Source: Ralstonia insidiosa
GTDB lineage: Bacteria; Pseudomonadota; Gammaproteobacteria; Burkholderiales; Burkholderiaceae
Assembly: GCF_008801405.1 (NCBI RefSeq)
Contig: NZ_VZPV01000005.1
Location: 1 to 64,000 of the forward strand
DNA length: 64,000 nt
Direction of reading: 5' to 3'
In this document: in pieces, positions 50,486-59,255 of the stretch
Layout: every line of letters begins with the position of its first letter
Position numbering within the stretch: position 1 is the stretch's first letter
Notes under the pieces: model-generated
What the model saw: the letters and a program-made list of their open reading frames with translations, nothing else
Told to the model about the DNA's origin: nothing
The model's database searches: none
Position numbers and translations under genes: made by a program

Positions 50486-50512
50486 GCGGACCGGCTGGTC
50501 AGGCCGATCCGC
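50486..50512 (-). terminator. Possible terminator after repeat lipoprotein 1
   Basis: GCGGACCGGC (50486-50495) pairs with GCCGATCCGC (50503-50512) through one G-U in the minus-strand RNA, 22 bp after the lipoprotein stop. The T-content afterwards is weak, so termination may be partial and read-through into the TpsB-like gene is possible. Confidence 0.45.
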
Positions 50513-50534
50513 CGCGCGTTGTACTGCGCGTTGC

Positions 50535-52007
50535 TTAGTGACGCGTGCCGCCCAGTACGCCGCCCACCGTGCCCAGCAGGCCGCCCACCGTACCGGTTAC
50601 CGGTGCCAGCGGCGTTGCTGCGCCGGCTGAAGTCAGGCCGCTGCCCACGGTGGTGACAACCGTGCCCACCGGTGCCGTGATCGAGCTGACCGGGTTGCTG
50701 CCGCCAGCAGCACCGCCGAGGCCGCCGAGTGCACCGGTAATCGGTGCGAGCGGGTTGGAGCCACCAGCCGCGCCACCCGTCAAGCCACCCAACACACCAG
50801 TGATCGGTGCCAGCGGATTACTACCACCTGCACCACCCAAGCCACCGAGCGCGCCGGTAATCGGTGCGAGCGGGTTGGCGCCACCAGCCGCGCCACCCGT
50901 CAAGCCGCCCAACAGGCCAGTGACGGGCGCCAGCGGATTGCTACCACCCGCACCACCCAAGCCGCCGAGCGCACCGGTAATTGGCGCAAGCGGGTTGGAG
51001 CCACCCGTCGCCCCGCCCAGGCCGCCGAGCAGGCCGGTAATCGGAGCCAGCGGGTTGCCGCCTGGCGACGTCGTCGGCGAGTACACCGCGCCGCCCAGCG
51101 CGCCAACCGTATTGCCGACCGCCGTCACCACACCGCCCAGGTTGCCAACGACCGGTGCATGGGTTGCGGTGATGGCGCTACCGCCGTTGGCGACCGCACC
51201 GCCCAACTGGCCCAGCAGCGTGTTGACCGGTGAACCCAGGCCGGTGGTTGCCCCCAGCGTTTGCGTTGCGCTGGTGAGCTGCGAAGTAATCGGCACGATA
51301 GCCGTGCTGAGTTGCTGCGTGAGCTGCTGCACAGGGCCGGTCGACAGCGCCGTGCCCAGGGTGCCGCCACCGTTGGCAACGGCTTGGCCGACTTGCGTGA
51401 CCACGCCAGCCAGCGGCGTCGTCACAGGGGCCAGCGGCGCCAGCGGGCCAGTGCCCAGATTGTTGACCAGCGTACCGGCGCTGGTGACTGTGTTGCCTGC
51501 GTCCGTGACCACGTTACCAAGGCTCGACACCGTGGTGCCAACAGGATCCGGATTGCGCCCGATGCTGCCGAGGCCATTTTGTACGCCAGCGCCCAGCGCC
51601 GAAACGGTCGTGCCAACGTTATCCACCACACCACCCAGGCCGCTCTGCACGCCGCTCAACTGCGAGGGCAGTGGTGCGTTCTTGATGTCCGAGCCGATAC
51701 CGCTGACCGCCGAGCCAGTGGCTGACACGACATTGCCCGTTTTGTTGAGGATCGTGCCAGCCGGCGTAAGAGGCGCCGGTGCGGGCGTCGGCGAGGGCGA
51801 CGGGGACGGAGAGGGCGAAGGTGACGGCGACGGAGAGGGCGAAGGCGAAGGTGACGGCGTTGAGCCGCCCGTATTGTTGTTCGAGCCGCCGCCTCCGTTT
51901 GAGCCACCCAGCGCACCACCCATATCACCCGAACCCGAGCTGGCGCAACCGCCCAAGACCAACAGGCTTGCCATCGTAGCTGCCAGGCACTTGATGTTCT
52001 TATTCAT
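50535..52007 (-). CDS. Repeat-rich lipoprotein 1 (NPLAPITG repeats, collagen-like-repeat annotation type)
   Basis: The 490-aa lipoprotein has lipobox LVLGGCASS, a Gly/Ser/Asn stretch, about a dozen Ser-Pro pairs (~54-80), then a hydrophobic Gly/Val/Thr-rich middle (~95-310) and C-terminal NPLAP(I/V)TG repeats (~325-440). It is paralogous to the divergent gene at 52509. Similar proteins in Ralstonia and Cupriavidus are commonly named collagen-like triple-helix-repeat proteins, but no Gly-X-Y collagen repeat is visible here. The Ser-Pro linker suggests an extended spacer lifting a repetitive domain away from the outer membrane. It could be a surface or periplasmic structural protein; adjacency to the TpsB-like gene may or may not be functional. 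Confidence 0.85.
   Translation of the reverse strand: MNKNIKCLAATMASLLVLGGCASSGSGDMGGALGGSNGGGGSNNNTGGSTPSPSPSPSPSPSPSPSPSPSPSPTPAPAPLTPAGTILNKTGNVVSATGSAVSGIGSDIKNAPLPSQLSGVQSGLGGVVDNVGTTVSALGAGVQNGLGSIGRNPDPVGTTVSSLGNVVTDAGNTVTSAGTLVNNLGTGPLAPLAPVTTPLAGVVTQVGQAVANGGGTLGTALSTGPVQQLTQQLSTAIVPITSQLTSATQTLGATTGLGSPVNTLLGQLGGAVANGGSAITATHAPVVGNLGGVVTAVGNTVGALGGAVYSPTTSPGGNPLAPITGLLGGLGGATGGSNPLAPITGALGGLGGAGGSNPLAPVTGLLGGLTGGAAGGANPLAPITGALGGLGGAGGSNPLAPITGVLGGLTGGAAGGSNPLAPITGALGGLGGAAGGSNPVSSITAPVGTVVTTVGSGLTSAGAATPLAPVTGTVGGLLGTVGGVLGGTRH
50700..51060 (-). repeat. Coding repeats with 120-bp higher-order period
   Basis: NPLAP(I/V)TG repeats of about 19 and 21 residues alternate, giving a 40-residue (120-bp) higher-order unit that can be read at 50754-50873 and again at 50874-50993 with very high identity. 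This suggests recent tandem duplication and probable length variation between strains. Confidence 0.85.
51788..51861 (-). repeat. Ser-Pro hexanucleotide tract
   Basis: A GC-rich hexamer-based tract (variants of GGCGAX/GACGGX on the plus strand) encodes about twelve Ser-Pro pairs. Unit changes would alter length by two residues without shifting the frame. Confidence 0.8.
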
Positions 52008-52508
52008 GATCGTTCTCCCGTTTTAAAAGTCCGCTTCTATCAGCTGGAAAATGGTCCCAATGTCGATTTGGGTGGCGGGACTCTGCAAACGGTGTGCCAT
52101 GTCTCGATTATTTCGCTATGCGTAATCGATTATCAAAATTCGGTGTGATTTTCTCTTTGAGAATGGAGGAATCGTGGAAATTAACTCAAATGTGGGATTT
52201 ACCCTGCCCTACGAATGAGGGGAGGAAACGTTTGCTATGGGGGTTATGTTTGGGTCGAATATGTTCCGTGTCACGTTACAACGTAACACCGGGAACACGT
52301 GTTTTCTGACCGTAACACCTATCCGCCGTATTCGGGTAATGCCGGATGTGCTGTCTGCAAAGCCTGTTGTGACGCCGTTCTTCAGCAGTCGACGTTTCTT
52401 TCTAATGAGGCTGGCATGGCAATTGCTGAATCTGGCCCGCAGTTCGCAGTACAGAGCTCAGAGACAACAGGTAAGGCTTAAGACAAATCCTTGAGAAGGG
52501 GACGGGAC
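52008..52508. promoter_or_regulatory. Divergent regulatory region between the two repeat lipoproteins
   Basis: 501 bp of AT-rich sequence with no gene. It contains the dyad GTTAC-AAC-GTAAC at 52275-52287, followed by GGGAACACGTGTTTTC, itself containing the palindrome AACACGTGTT (52294-52303). These are probable operator sites serving one or both divergent genes. Confidence 0.55.
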
Positions 52509-53693
52509 ATGAAACAGATCCAGAAAACCATTCGCACCATCCACGTCATGCCGCTGGCGTGCGCCGTTGCTGCTCTCATGCTGGCAGCGTGCTCTTCGGG
52601 TGGTGGCGGTTCCGGCAGCTCGCCGAACCCCAGCCCGAACGACCTGACGGGTGTGACGCCTGTCGGCAAGGTCGCCAACGGCACCGGCAACACGGTTGTA
52701 GCGACGGGGCAGGCTATCAGCAGCCTCGGCACGACCCTGCAGAACGCGAATATTCCGGGCCTTTCCGACCAAGCCAAGGCTGGCCTGGGCGGTACGGTCA
52801 GCAACGTCGGCAAGGCCGTCAGCGATCTGGGCCTGGGTGTACAAACCGGTCTGGGCAAGATGGGCCAGAACCCGAATCCGATCGGCACGACCGTGGCCAG
52901 CACCGGCAACGTCGTGACAGACCTCGGCCAAACCACGGTTAGCGCCGGTACGCTCGTGCAGGGCCTGGGCCAAGGCTCGGGCGCGCCGCTTGCACCGATC
53001 ACCCAGCCGGTCGGCGGTGGCGTGCAGCAGGTTGGCCAAGCGCTGATTGGCGGCGGCACGTTGCTGGGCAGCGCGCTGTCGTCTGGCGCGGTGCAGCAAG
53101 TCACGCAGCAGGCCAGCTCGGCCATCGTGCCGGTCACCACGCAAGTGACTAATGCAACGCAAATGCTGGGTGATGCGACTGGCCTGGGTGGCGGTCTCAA
53201 TACCTTGCTGGGTGCGGTTGGCGGTGGCGTGGCTGGTGCCGGTAACACCATCACCGGGACTGGCGTGCCGGTAGTTTCAACCCTGGGCCCGGTGGTTTCC
53301 TCTGTTGGGGTTACGGTGGCCGCCCTGGGTGGCGTAGGCACTGCAGGCGGCTCGTCTGGCGGCAATCCGCTGAGTGGCTTGCTCGGCGGCGTGGGTGGTG
53401 CCGCGGGCGGCGGCAATCCGCTGGCACCGTTGACCGGCTTGCTGGGCGGCGCGGCCGGTGGCTCCAACCCCTTGGCGCCCATTGCCGGCCTGCTGAGCGG
53501 CGCCGCTGGCGGCAGCAACCCGCTTGCGCCCGTTACCGGCTTGCTGGGCGGTGCCGCTGGCGGCTCCAACCCCCTGGCGCCTATCACTGGCCTGTTGGGC
53601 GGCGTGACCAGCGCCGCCGGCGGTGCATCGGGCGGCAATCCGTTGGCGCCTGTTACGAACTTGCTGGGCGGCGTAAGCAGCCTGGCGCACTGA
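52509..53693 (+). CDS. Repeat-rich lipoprotein 2, paralogue of lipoprotein 1
   Basis: The 394-aa lipoprotein has lipobox LMLAACSSG, short Pro/Asn linker (SSPNPSPN) instead of the long Ser-Pro tract, and the same middle region as lipoprotein 1: compare GNPIGTTVASTGNVVTDLG with its DPVGTTVSSLGNVVTDAG. The C-terminal repeats have a ~17-residue period, NPLAPxTGLLGGAAGGS. ATG 52509 follows GAAGGGGAC. Divergence from lipoprotein 1 across a shared regulatory region points to an old duplication followed by independent expansion of each repeat array. Followed by an intrinsic terminator. Function unknown; likely cell-envelope structural role. Confidence 0.85.
   Translation: MKQIQKTIRTIHVMPLACAVAALMLAACSSGGGGSGSSPNPSPNDLTGVTPVGKVANGTGNTVVATGQAISSLGTTLQNANIPGLSDQAKAGLGGTVSNVGKAVSDLGLGVQTGLGKMGQNPNPIGTTVASTGNVVTDLGQTTVSAGTLVQGLGQGSGAPLAPITQPVGGGVQQVGQALIGGGTLLGSALSSGAVQQVTQQASSAIVPVTTQVTNATQMLGDATGLGGGLNTLLGAVGGGVAGAGNTITGTGVPVVSTLGPVVSSVGVTVAALGGVGTAGGSSGGNPLSGLLGGVGGAAGGGNPLAPLTGLLGGAAGGSNPLAPIAGLLSGAAGGSNPLAPVTGLLGGAAGGSNPLAPITGLLGGVTSAAGGASGGNPLAPVTNLLGGVSSLAH
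53360..53680 (+). repeat. Coding repeats of lipoprotein 2, 51-bp period
   Basis: Five to six units centred on NPLAPxTGLLGG, mostly 17 residues apart, with near-identical codons in the central three. The period differs from that of lipoprotein 1. Confidence 0.8.
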
Positions 53694-53718
53694 GCAGTAC
53701 CTGTCTGTGCTCTTGAAG

Positions 53719-53758
53719 GTGCGCGGGCGTGTTCCCGTCGCTCGCGCATCCTTTTTTT
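53719..53758 (+). terminator. Intrinsic terminator after lipoprotein 2
   Basis: GCGCGGGCG (53721-53729) pairs with CGCTCGCGC (53739-53747) through one G-U, followed by a run of seven T. Confidence 0.85.
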
Positions 53759-54269
53759 GCCAGGACAGAGAATGGGGAGCGTTCAGATCAGCCCTTAGAT
53801 TAATGGAGAACCCGTCCACTTAATGGATGTAATCTGCGGATCATTAAGGGATTTCCATTAGTTTTCAGGGGGTTGGCGAGGCTTTAATAAAATTAAATAG
53901 AGACTTCACTCTAATTGAGTGCAAGTACCTCACTTGAGTTATTTTGTTTGCGGCGCCGCACGCCTATAAAACCGTTACGGGATGTTACGTGACATACGTG
54001 ACATTCTGATGGCAGGGTAACGGGTTGGGGGTGTGCGGTGGTCATTGGGCGTTTTTTGCGGGACCGAGATCACCTGATGGCTTGTCATCTTTGTTTTATT
54101 GATAAAACGAAGGTGGCGCGGCGAAAAGATTTTGTTTCGATCGTGTCATCGCTATAAATCCCCAAGCGTTTTATCCGTTATTAGCCAATATGAACTGGTC
54201 GCGGCCGGAGCACCGCAGGCTGGTCAAGATCAACAACATCCGCGGGCGAGTGCAAACAGGAGAGCAATC
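53759..54269. promoter_or_regulatory. Operator-rich upstream region of the flp-tad operon
   Basis: 511 bp, AT-rich, no gene. Observed elements: TTAATGGA at 53800 and again at 53820 (20-bp step), with an inverted copy TCCATTA at 53854; tandem perfect dyads CACTC-TAATT-GAGTG (53907-53921) and CAAGT-ACCTC-ACTTG (53922-53936), abutting each other; and ACGTGACAT repeated head to tail at 53987 and 53996, the first within a near-palindrome ATGT-ACGT-ACAT. This density suggests several regulators act on pilus expression. No promoter hexamers were assigned with confidence. Confidence 0.6.
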
Positions 54270-54446
54270 ATGAAAAACGCCGTTTTGAAATTTCTTCGCG
54301 ACGAACAAGGTGCTACGGCCATCGAGTACGGCATGATCGCCGGCTTGATCGCGGCGGCCATCGTGACGGTTGTCAGCGCTCTTGGCACACAGATTACGGC
54401 CAAATTTCAGACGATCTGTACGAGCCTGAAAGGCTCGGCGTGCTAG
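54270..54446 (+). CDS. flp: Flp-type IVb pilin
   Basis: The 58-aa prepilin has a short positively charged leader, a cleavage site RDEQG/ATAIEYG (Gly before and Glu-Tyr after, typical of Flp) and a hydrophobic helix AGLIAAAIVTVVSALG. It is secreted and assembled into the bundle-forming Flp pilus by the Tad machinery encoded downstream. AGGAG precedes ATG 54270; the longer open frame from 54099 is upstream noncoding sequence. Confidence 0.95.
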   Translation: MKNAVLKFLRDEQGATAIEYGMIAGLIAAAIVTVVSALGTQITAKFQTICTSLKGSAC

Positions 54447-54455
54447 TGACTTGCC

Positions 54456-55007
54456 TTGACTAGCCAAGCAGAAATCGCTGGCTGGGCGAGCGTAACGTTA
54501 CTCGCACTCATCACCATCGCATACGACTTTCGCTCGCGGCGCGTGCCTAACTGGCTCGTCGCCGCAGGACTGGTGCTGTCTGTCGTGCTCGTGACATGCG
54601 GGCCGATCTGGGCGCTGGCTTACGACTGGCGTGATGTCTTGCTGGGCGGTTCCATTGCGTTTGCTTGCTTCTTGCCGCTCTATGTCGTGGGCTGGATGGG
54701 TGCGGGCGACGTCAAGTTCTTTGCCGTAGCGGGCATGTTGGCGGGTTGGCATGGCTTGGTAGCGGTCTGGCTGATCAGCAGCCTGCTGGCTGGGGTCCAT
54801 GCGTTGGTGATCCTGCTATTGCGTCGGATGGATGCGTCAGAACCATTCGCCTGGGTCGTCATGCGAATGGCACCTGCGTTGACGCGTTGGCAGACCGGAC
54901 AAGCGGGGCGGCGCGGGATTCCCTATGCAGCGTACATGGCGATTGGCTTGCTATGCCTGCAGTGGGTGCCATCGGAGATGCGCATGCCTTGGCTGCCGGG
55001 CATGTAG
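54456..55007 (+). CDS. cpaA: TadV/CpaA prepilin peptidase
   Basis: The 183-aa inner-membrane aspartic peptidase of family A24 has the two catalytic aspartates in AYDFRSRRVPN (D24 region) and GWMGAGDVKFF (GxGD motif). It cleaves Flp and the TadE/F pseudopilins. No ATG is available near the N-terminus; TTG at 54456, 9 bp after flp, is the likely start. There are about five membrane spans. Confidence 0.92.
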   Translation: MTSQAEIAGWASVTLLALITIAYDFRSRRVPNWLVAAGLVLSVVLVTCGPIWALAYDWRDVLLGGSIAFACFLPLYVVGWMGAGDVKFFAVAGMLAGWHGLVAVWLISSLLAGVHALVILLLRRMDASEPFAWVVMRMAPALTRWQTGQAGRRGIPYAAYMAIGLLCLQWVPSEMRMPWLPGM

Positions 55008-55089
55008 CACCGGTGCCTGTTGTGCTGTAGTCGACGACGAGATCCGCCCAAGCGGACTGTTTGAGTGTTGAAAAGGGAAGGAGTCGGCC

Positions 55090-55584
55090 ATGCCGGCATT
55101 AGAACGGGACAGTGTGCGTATCCTGGCGCGCAGAGGGGGATCGTTTGCCCCCTACAGAGGGCGCTTCCACGGTGGGGCGGCATCGATTGAGTTTGCCATC
55201 GCTTTGCCGGTCTTGATGCTGCTGATGCTCGGCATCACCTACTACGGCCTACTCTTCGGCATCCAGCAGGCACTGACATTGGCAGCCGAAGAGGGCGCCC
55301 GCGCAGCGCTGCGCTACCAGCCTTCCAATTCTCAGCGCGTGGCTGCGGCTTATACCGCTGCCAATGCCTCGCTGCCGGCTTTCATCAGTTCGCAGGTCAC
55401 CACCAACCAGAGCGGTGCGCCACTGGTGACGTGTCCGACCATCGCCAGCATGCAATGCCTGAGCGTTGTGCTCACGCTGCCTGTTACCACGGGTAACAAC
55501 CCGCTGCTGCCTGCCATTCCGCTGCTGCCGGTGCCAACCTCGCTTACGGGGTCGGCGGTTGTGCAGCTCGTGCCCAGCAGCTGA
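55090..55584 (+). CDS. tadE: TadE-like minor pseudopilin
   Basis: The 164-aa protein has a TadE-type N-terminus with GGAASIEFAIALPVLMLLMLG, in which the Glu after the cleavage region (IEFA) is conserved, followed by one membrane helix and a short periplasmic domain containing two cysteines (TCPTIASMQC). TadE proteins are processed by the prepilin peptidase and take part in pilus assembly. The unusually long arginine-rich leader (~28 residues) precedes the helix. Confidence 0.88.
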   Translation: MPALERDSVRILARRGGSFAPYRGRFHGGAASIEFAIALPVLMLLMLGITYYGLLFGIQQALTLAAEEGARAALRYQPSNSQRVAAAYTAANASLPAFISSQVTTNQSGAPLVTCPTIASMQCLSVVLTLPVTTGNNPLLPAIPLLPVPTSLTGSAVVQLVPSS

Positions 55585-55636
55585 TGCCACGCAGCCCGCA
55601 AATTCTTCTTATTGATTGCATCGACAGACGGCCCCG

Positions 55637-56569
55637 ATGACTAGCAAACACCTCCAGATGTTCGCCGCTGCGCTGCTGTTGCTTGCTGCGATCCTAGGCG
55701 CTGTCGCCTGGCGCAGCGCGCACAAGCCGCCTGCGCCGGTTGCGGTGCACGAAAACGGCAAGACGTTGTATCCGGTGGTCGTGACGACCAAGCCGGTGGA
55801 AGCCGGAAAGCCGATTGGTGCCGATGCCGTGGCCGTCGAGATGCTGCCGGTCAACCCAGACGATGGGTTTTCCGAGGTGAGCAAGGTGGTTGGGCGCGAG
55901 CCGATTGTGACGTTGGGCATAGGCGTGCCGCTGATCGGCTCGCAGTTGTCGTCAGGCTTGGCGCTGCAGGTCATTCCCGGCCAACGCGCAGTGGCCGTTA
56001 TGGTCGATGAGGTGATCGGCGTGGGCAACCGTGTGCAGCCGGGAGACTATGTCGATGTCTTCCTGATCATGCGCAAGGATGGCCAGGAGGTCGACGGCAG
56101 TCGAGCCAATCTGCTCTTGCCGCATTTGCGCGTGCTGGCTTTTGGCGCCGTAGCGGTGAATGAAGGCCCTCAAAAAGCACAGGATGGCGCCGCTGCCGCG
56201 CGCAAGACAGAGCCGGCCAGGACGGCAGTGCTGTCGGTACCGGTGGAAGCCGTTAGCCGGTTGGCGATGGCGCACCAATCCGGCCGTCTGCTGCTGGCGT
56301 TGCGCAACCCCTCTGATGATGCCGAGCCGACCGTCAAGCCGCAGGATGCCGCCCTGCTGGCGGCTGCAAACCGTAACCCCATGGACGTTGCACAAGTGGG
56401 CGTGTCGCTCAACAGCTTGACCAGTTCGGCTCACGAGCGTGGTCCCGCCGTGCTGCAAACGCAACCACTACCACCGGCCATTGTCGCGCGCAGCACCGTA
56501 CGCAGCAGCAACGCCGGTAGTGGCGTCGAGATCATCCGCGCAGGTAAACGTGAGGAGCAACATGACTGA
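55637..56569 (+). CDS. cpaB: CpaB/RcpC Flp pilus assembly protein
   Basis: The 310-aa product has an N-terminal membrane helix (LQMFAAALLLLAAILGAVAW), an SAF-type domain (VVVTTKPVEAGKPIGADAV ... VIPGQRAVAVMVDEVIGVGNRVQPGDYVDVFLI) and a C-terminal region matching CpaB. It is thought to bridge the inner-membrane machinery and the secretin. ATG 55637 is preferred; a TTG at 55616 would add seven residues. Its end overlaps the secretin gene by 8 bp. Confidence 0.92.
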   Translation: MTSKHLQMFAAALLLLAAILGAVAWRSAHKPPAPVAVHENGKTLYPVVVTTKPVEAGKPIGADAVAVEMLPVNPDDGFSEVSKVVGREPIVTLGIGVPLIGSQLSSGLALQVIPGQRAVAVMVDEVIGVGNRVQPGDYVDVFLIMRKDGQEVDGSRANLLLPHLRVLAFGAVAVNEGPQKAQDGAAAARKTEPARTAVLSVPVEAVSRLAMAHQSGRLLLALRNPSDDAEPTVKPQDAALLAAANRNPMDVAQVGVSLNSLTSSAHERGPAVLQTQPLPPAIVARSTVRSSNAGSGVEIIRAGKREEQHD

Positions 56570-57908
56570 TGCCGCCGTGGTTCGCGGTTGGGTGGGCGCG
56601 CTTGCATTGGCGGTCATCGGATCGACAGCCTTCGTATCGACGGCTTTCGCCGAAGCGGCACCAGCAGGGCAGATCTTGCATTTGCTTACGGGTAGCCAGC
56701 GCGAGATCCGCTTGGGCAAACCGCTTGAGCGCATCGCGATCGGTAACCCGGACATTGCTGACGCGCTGCTGCTCAAGGGGCGCGGCGCTGCCAACAGCCT
56801 GCTGATCATCGCCAAGAAGCCGGGGGCGGCCAGCGTGATGGTCTGGACGCAGGGTGGCACGGCGGTGACTTACAACGTGCAGGTGGATGCTGGGGCGCCC
56901 ATCCCCGGGGACCCGACGGTCGATGTACAGGGCGATACCGCTGTGGTGTCCGGTCAGGCCAAGGATGTCTACGCCCTGGCGCGCGCGCGCCGCGCGGGCG
57001 GGGCGGCCACGGGCGCTGAAAGGCCAAAGGGCGGCAATGTGGTCGACACCACTGCTCTCGGGGTGCCGGGCACGGTGCAGGTTGATGTGCGGGTGGTGGA
57101 GTTCAGCAAAACGGTACTCAAGCAGGTTGGTTTCTCGTTGAGTTCGGGTTTTACGTTTGGCCGCACCACCGGCGGTATCTCATCTGGCGGCAGCGGTAGC
57201 CCGGTCAGTGCGGCGTTTAGCCTGCTGGCCAACTGGAGTCATAGCTGGGCGCACTGGAATCTGGGCGCCACGCTCGGCTTGATGGAGTCAAACGGTCTGG
57301 CGCGCGTGCTGGCCGAGCCCAGCCTTGTTGCTTTGTCGGGCCAGAGCGCCAATTTCCTGGCCGGTGGCGAGATCCCGATTCCGGTGCCGCAGGCGCTTGG
57401 CACCACCACGATTGAATACAAGCCGTTCGGTATCGGGCTGACGGTCTCGCCCACCATTCTTTCGGAAAATCGCATTGCCCTGAAGGTGGCCCCCGAGGCA
57501 AGTGACCTGGACTTCAGCCGCGGTATCACGCTCAACGGCGCAACCGTGCCGGCCATCATTACGCGCCGCGCCGACACGACTGTCGAGCTTGGTGATGGCG
57601 AGAGCTTCATCATCGGTGGGCTGGTCAGCCGCTCAACGCAGTCCAACCTCAACAAGGTGCCGTTCCTGGGCGATCTGCCAGTCATCGGGACGTTCTTCAA
57701 GCAGTTGAACTACAACCAGGATGAACGCGAACTGGTGATCATTGTCACCCCGCACTTGGTCAGGCCGATGGCACGCAATGCGCCGATCGACAAGATGCTG
57801 CCGGGACAGGCTGGTGGACGAGACCTCGACCGACCGGATGCGCCGGTGTGGCAACCGTTCGCGCTGGGCATTGCCGATCCGGCTGCCATGCCAGGCTTCT
57901 CGCGGTAA
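56562..57908 (+). CDS. cpaC: CpaC/RcpA secretin of the Flp pilus
   Basis: The 448-aa outer-membrane secretin has a signal peptide, an N-terminal domain with GSQREIRLGKPLERIAIGNPDIAD (pilus-associated secretin N0-like/BON region) and a C-terminal secretin domain: GLARVLAEPSLVALSGQSANFLAGGEIPIPV, VELGDGESFIIGGLVS and VPFLGDLPVIGTFFK, all canonical. It forms the outer-membrane pore for Flp fibres. GAGGAG precedes ATG 56562. Confidence 0.95.
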   Translation: MTDAAVVRGWVGALALAVIGSTAFVSTAFAEAAPAGQILHLLTGSQREIRLGKPLERIAIGNPDIADALLLKGRGAANSLLIIAKKPGAASVMVWTQGGTAVTYNVQVDAGAPIPGDPTVDVQGDTAVVSGQAKDVYALARARRAGGAATGAERPKGGNVVDTTALGVPGTVQVDVRVVEFSKTVLKQVGFSLSSGFTFGRTTGGISSGGSGSPVSAAFSLLANWSHSWAHWNLGATLGLMESNGLARVLAEPSLVALSGQSANFLAGGEIPIPVPQALGTTTIEYKPFGIGLTVSPTILSENRIALKVAPEASDLDFSRGITLNGATVPAIITRRADTTVELGDGESFIIGGLVSRSTQSNLNKVPFLGDLPVIGTFFKQLNYNQDERELVIIVTPHLVRPMARNAPIDKMLPGQAGGRDLDRPDAPVWQPFALGIADPAAMPGFSR

Positions 57909-57923
57909 GGGCAGGAGGCAGGT

Positions 57924-59255
57924 ATGGACTACTTTCTTCTGCACGGTGGCGGTCATGGCGACACACAATCGGCGGCGGTACACCGCTGGCTGGCCGGTGC
58001 GATCCGCGAGTTGGGCGTCCTGGTGGCGCAGACCAGTGGCCACGATGCCTTCCTGGAGCAGATTGGCGCGGTGAACCCCGAGGTGGTGTTCGTGCGCTTC
58101 GTGTCGTCTCCCACGCTGATCGACACGCCCGACCAGGATCAGAAGCTGGGTGAAGGCACGGATGCCATCGGTGAGGCCACGCAACTGGTTGGCCAGCTGA
58201 CGCGCTTGTTCCCGGGGTTGCCGCTGGTGGCGGTGGGTTCCGCCTCCGATGGCCGCGCCATGCTGGCCGCGCTGCGTGCCGGTGTGAAGGATTTCGTCGA
58301 CGTGGACGGCGCCCCCGCCGAGGCCGTGCGCGTGGTGCGTCGCCTGTTGGCCGAGCGCGCCTCAACCGAGCCGACGCGCCGTGGCCGCGTGCTGGCCATC
58401 TTGGGTGCACGCCCAGGTGTGGGCGCTACCACGTTTGCTACCAACCTGGCTACGCTGGTGCGCCGCACGTCAGCCAGCGACGTCATGTTGCTCGACCTCG
58501 GTCAACCGCTGCGCGATGGCGCCCTGTACATGAACGTGCAGGCCAACTTTCATTTCGTGGAGGCTGTGCGCAATCTGCGTCGCTTTGACCAAGTGTTCGT
58601 GCAGACCGCGCTGTCGCGCCACCCCAATGGCCTGGCAGTGCTGCCGTTGCCGATCTCGCTGGCGGAGATGCGTGATATTTCGTTCTCCGAGGCGTTGGGA
58701 CTGCTCAATCGCCTGCGCACCTTCTTCGACCTGCAGGTGGTCGACCTGGGTGGCTTCGGCAACATTGACTTCATCGCCCAGCTGGTCAAGGCCGCTGACG
58801 ATGTGATGCTCGTGACGGAGCAAAGCGTGGGCGCCATCGTCTCAGCTGCCGAGCTGATGCAGGAACTGAAGAAGCGCGAGATTGACCGTGACCACCTGCA
58901 CCTGGTCATCTCGAAGTTCGACGCGCGCTTGTCACTGGATGCGGCGCAGATCGCCGAGCGGCTGGAGATTCCTTCGGTAGTGACTGTGCCGAGTCGTCGC
59001 CAGGCGCTGGTGGTCGCCTCCAATCAAGGCGCATTGCTGGCCGAAACGCATCCCGCCGACGCTTACGTACGCGCGCTGGCCGAGGTTGCCCAGATGATGC
59101 GCTACGCCCAACAGGGAGAGCGGGCCTCAGGCGTATCGAACTGGCTGGCCGGCGCACGCACAAGCCTGAAAGGGCGCTTCGGCAGACGCTCCGAATCTAA
59201 GTCGGCAGACGCAGCCGAGCTCGATCTCGGTAACACCGAACGGAACGCGACATGA
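57924..59255 (+). CDS. cpaE: CpaE/TadZ pilus localisation ATPase
   Basis: The 443-aa product combines an N-terminal receiver-like domain (~1-150) lacking clear phosphorylation residues with a ParA/MinD-like ATPase domain having the variant Walker A GARPGVGATT (161-170), as in TadZ/CpaE where the usual lysine is altered. TadZ localises the pilus machine to the pole. It is coupled to tadA by an ATGA overlap. Confidence 0.93.
   Translation: MDYFLLHGGGHGDTQSAAVHRWLAGAIRELGVLVAQTSGHDAFLEQIGAVNPEVVFVRFVSSPTLIDTPDQDQKLGEGTDAIGEATQLVGQLTRLFPGLPLVAVGSASDGRAMLAALRAGVKDFVDVDGAPAEAVRVVRRLLAERASTEPTRRGRVLAILGARPGVGATTFATNLATLVRRTSASDVMLLDLGQPLRDGALYMNVQANFHFVEAVRNLRRFDQVFVQTALSRHPNGLAVLPLPISLAEMRDISFSEALGLLNRLRTFFDLQVVDLGGFGNIDFIAQLVKAADDVMLVTEQSVGAIVSAAELMQELKKREIDRDHLHLVISKFDARLSLDAAQIAERLEIPSVVTVPSRRQALVVASNQGALLAETHPADAYVRALAEVAQMMRYAQQGERASGVSNWLAGARTSLKGRFGRRSESKSADAAELDLGNTERNAT

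Noticed and set aside
50545..52026. 493-codon proline-rich plus-strand frame opposite lipoprotein 1
   Set aside because: It mirrors the Gly-rich repeats; the minus strand has the lipobox, signal peptide and a paralogue at 52509.
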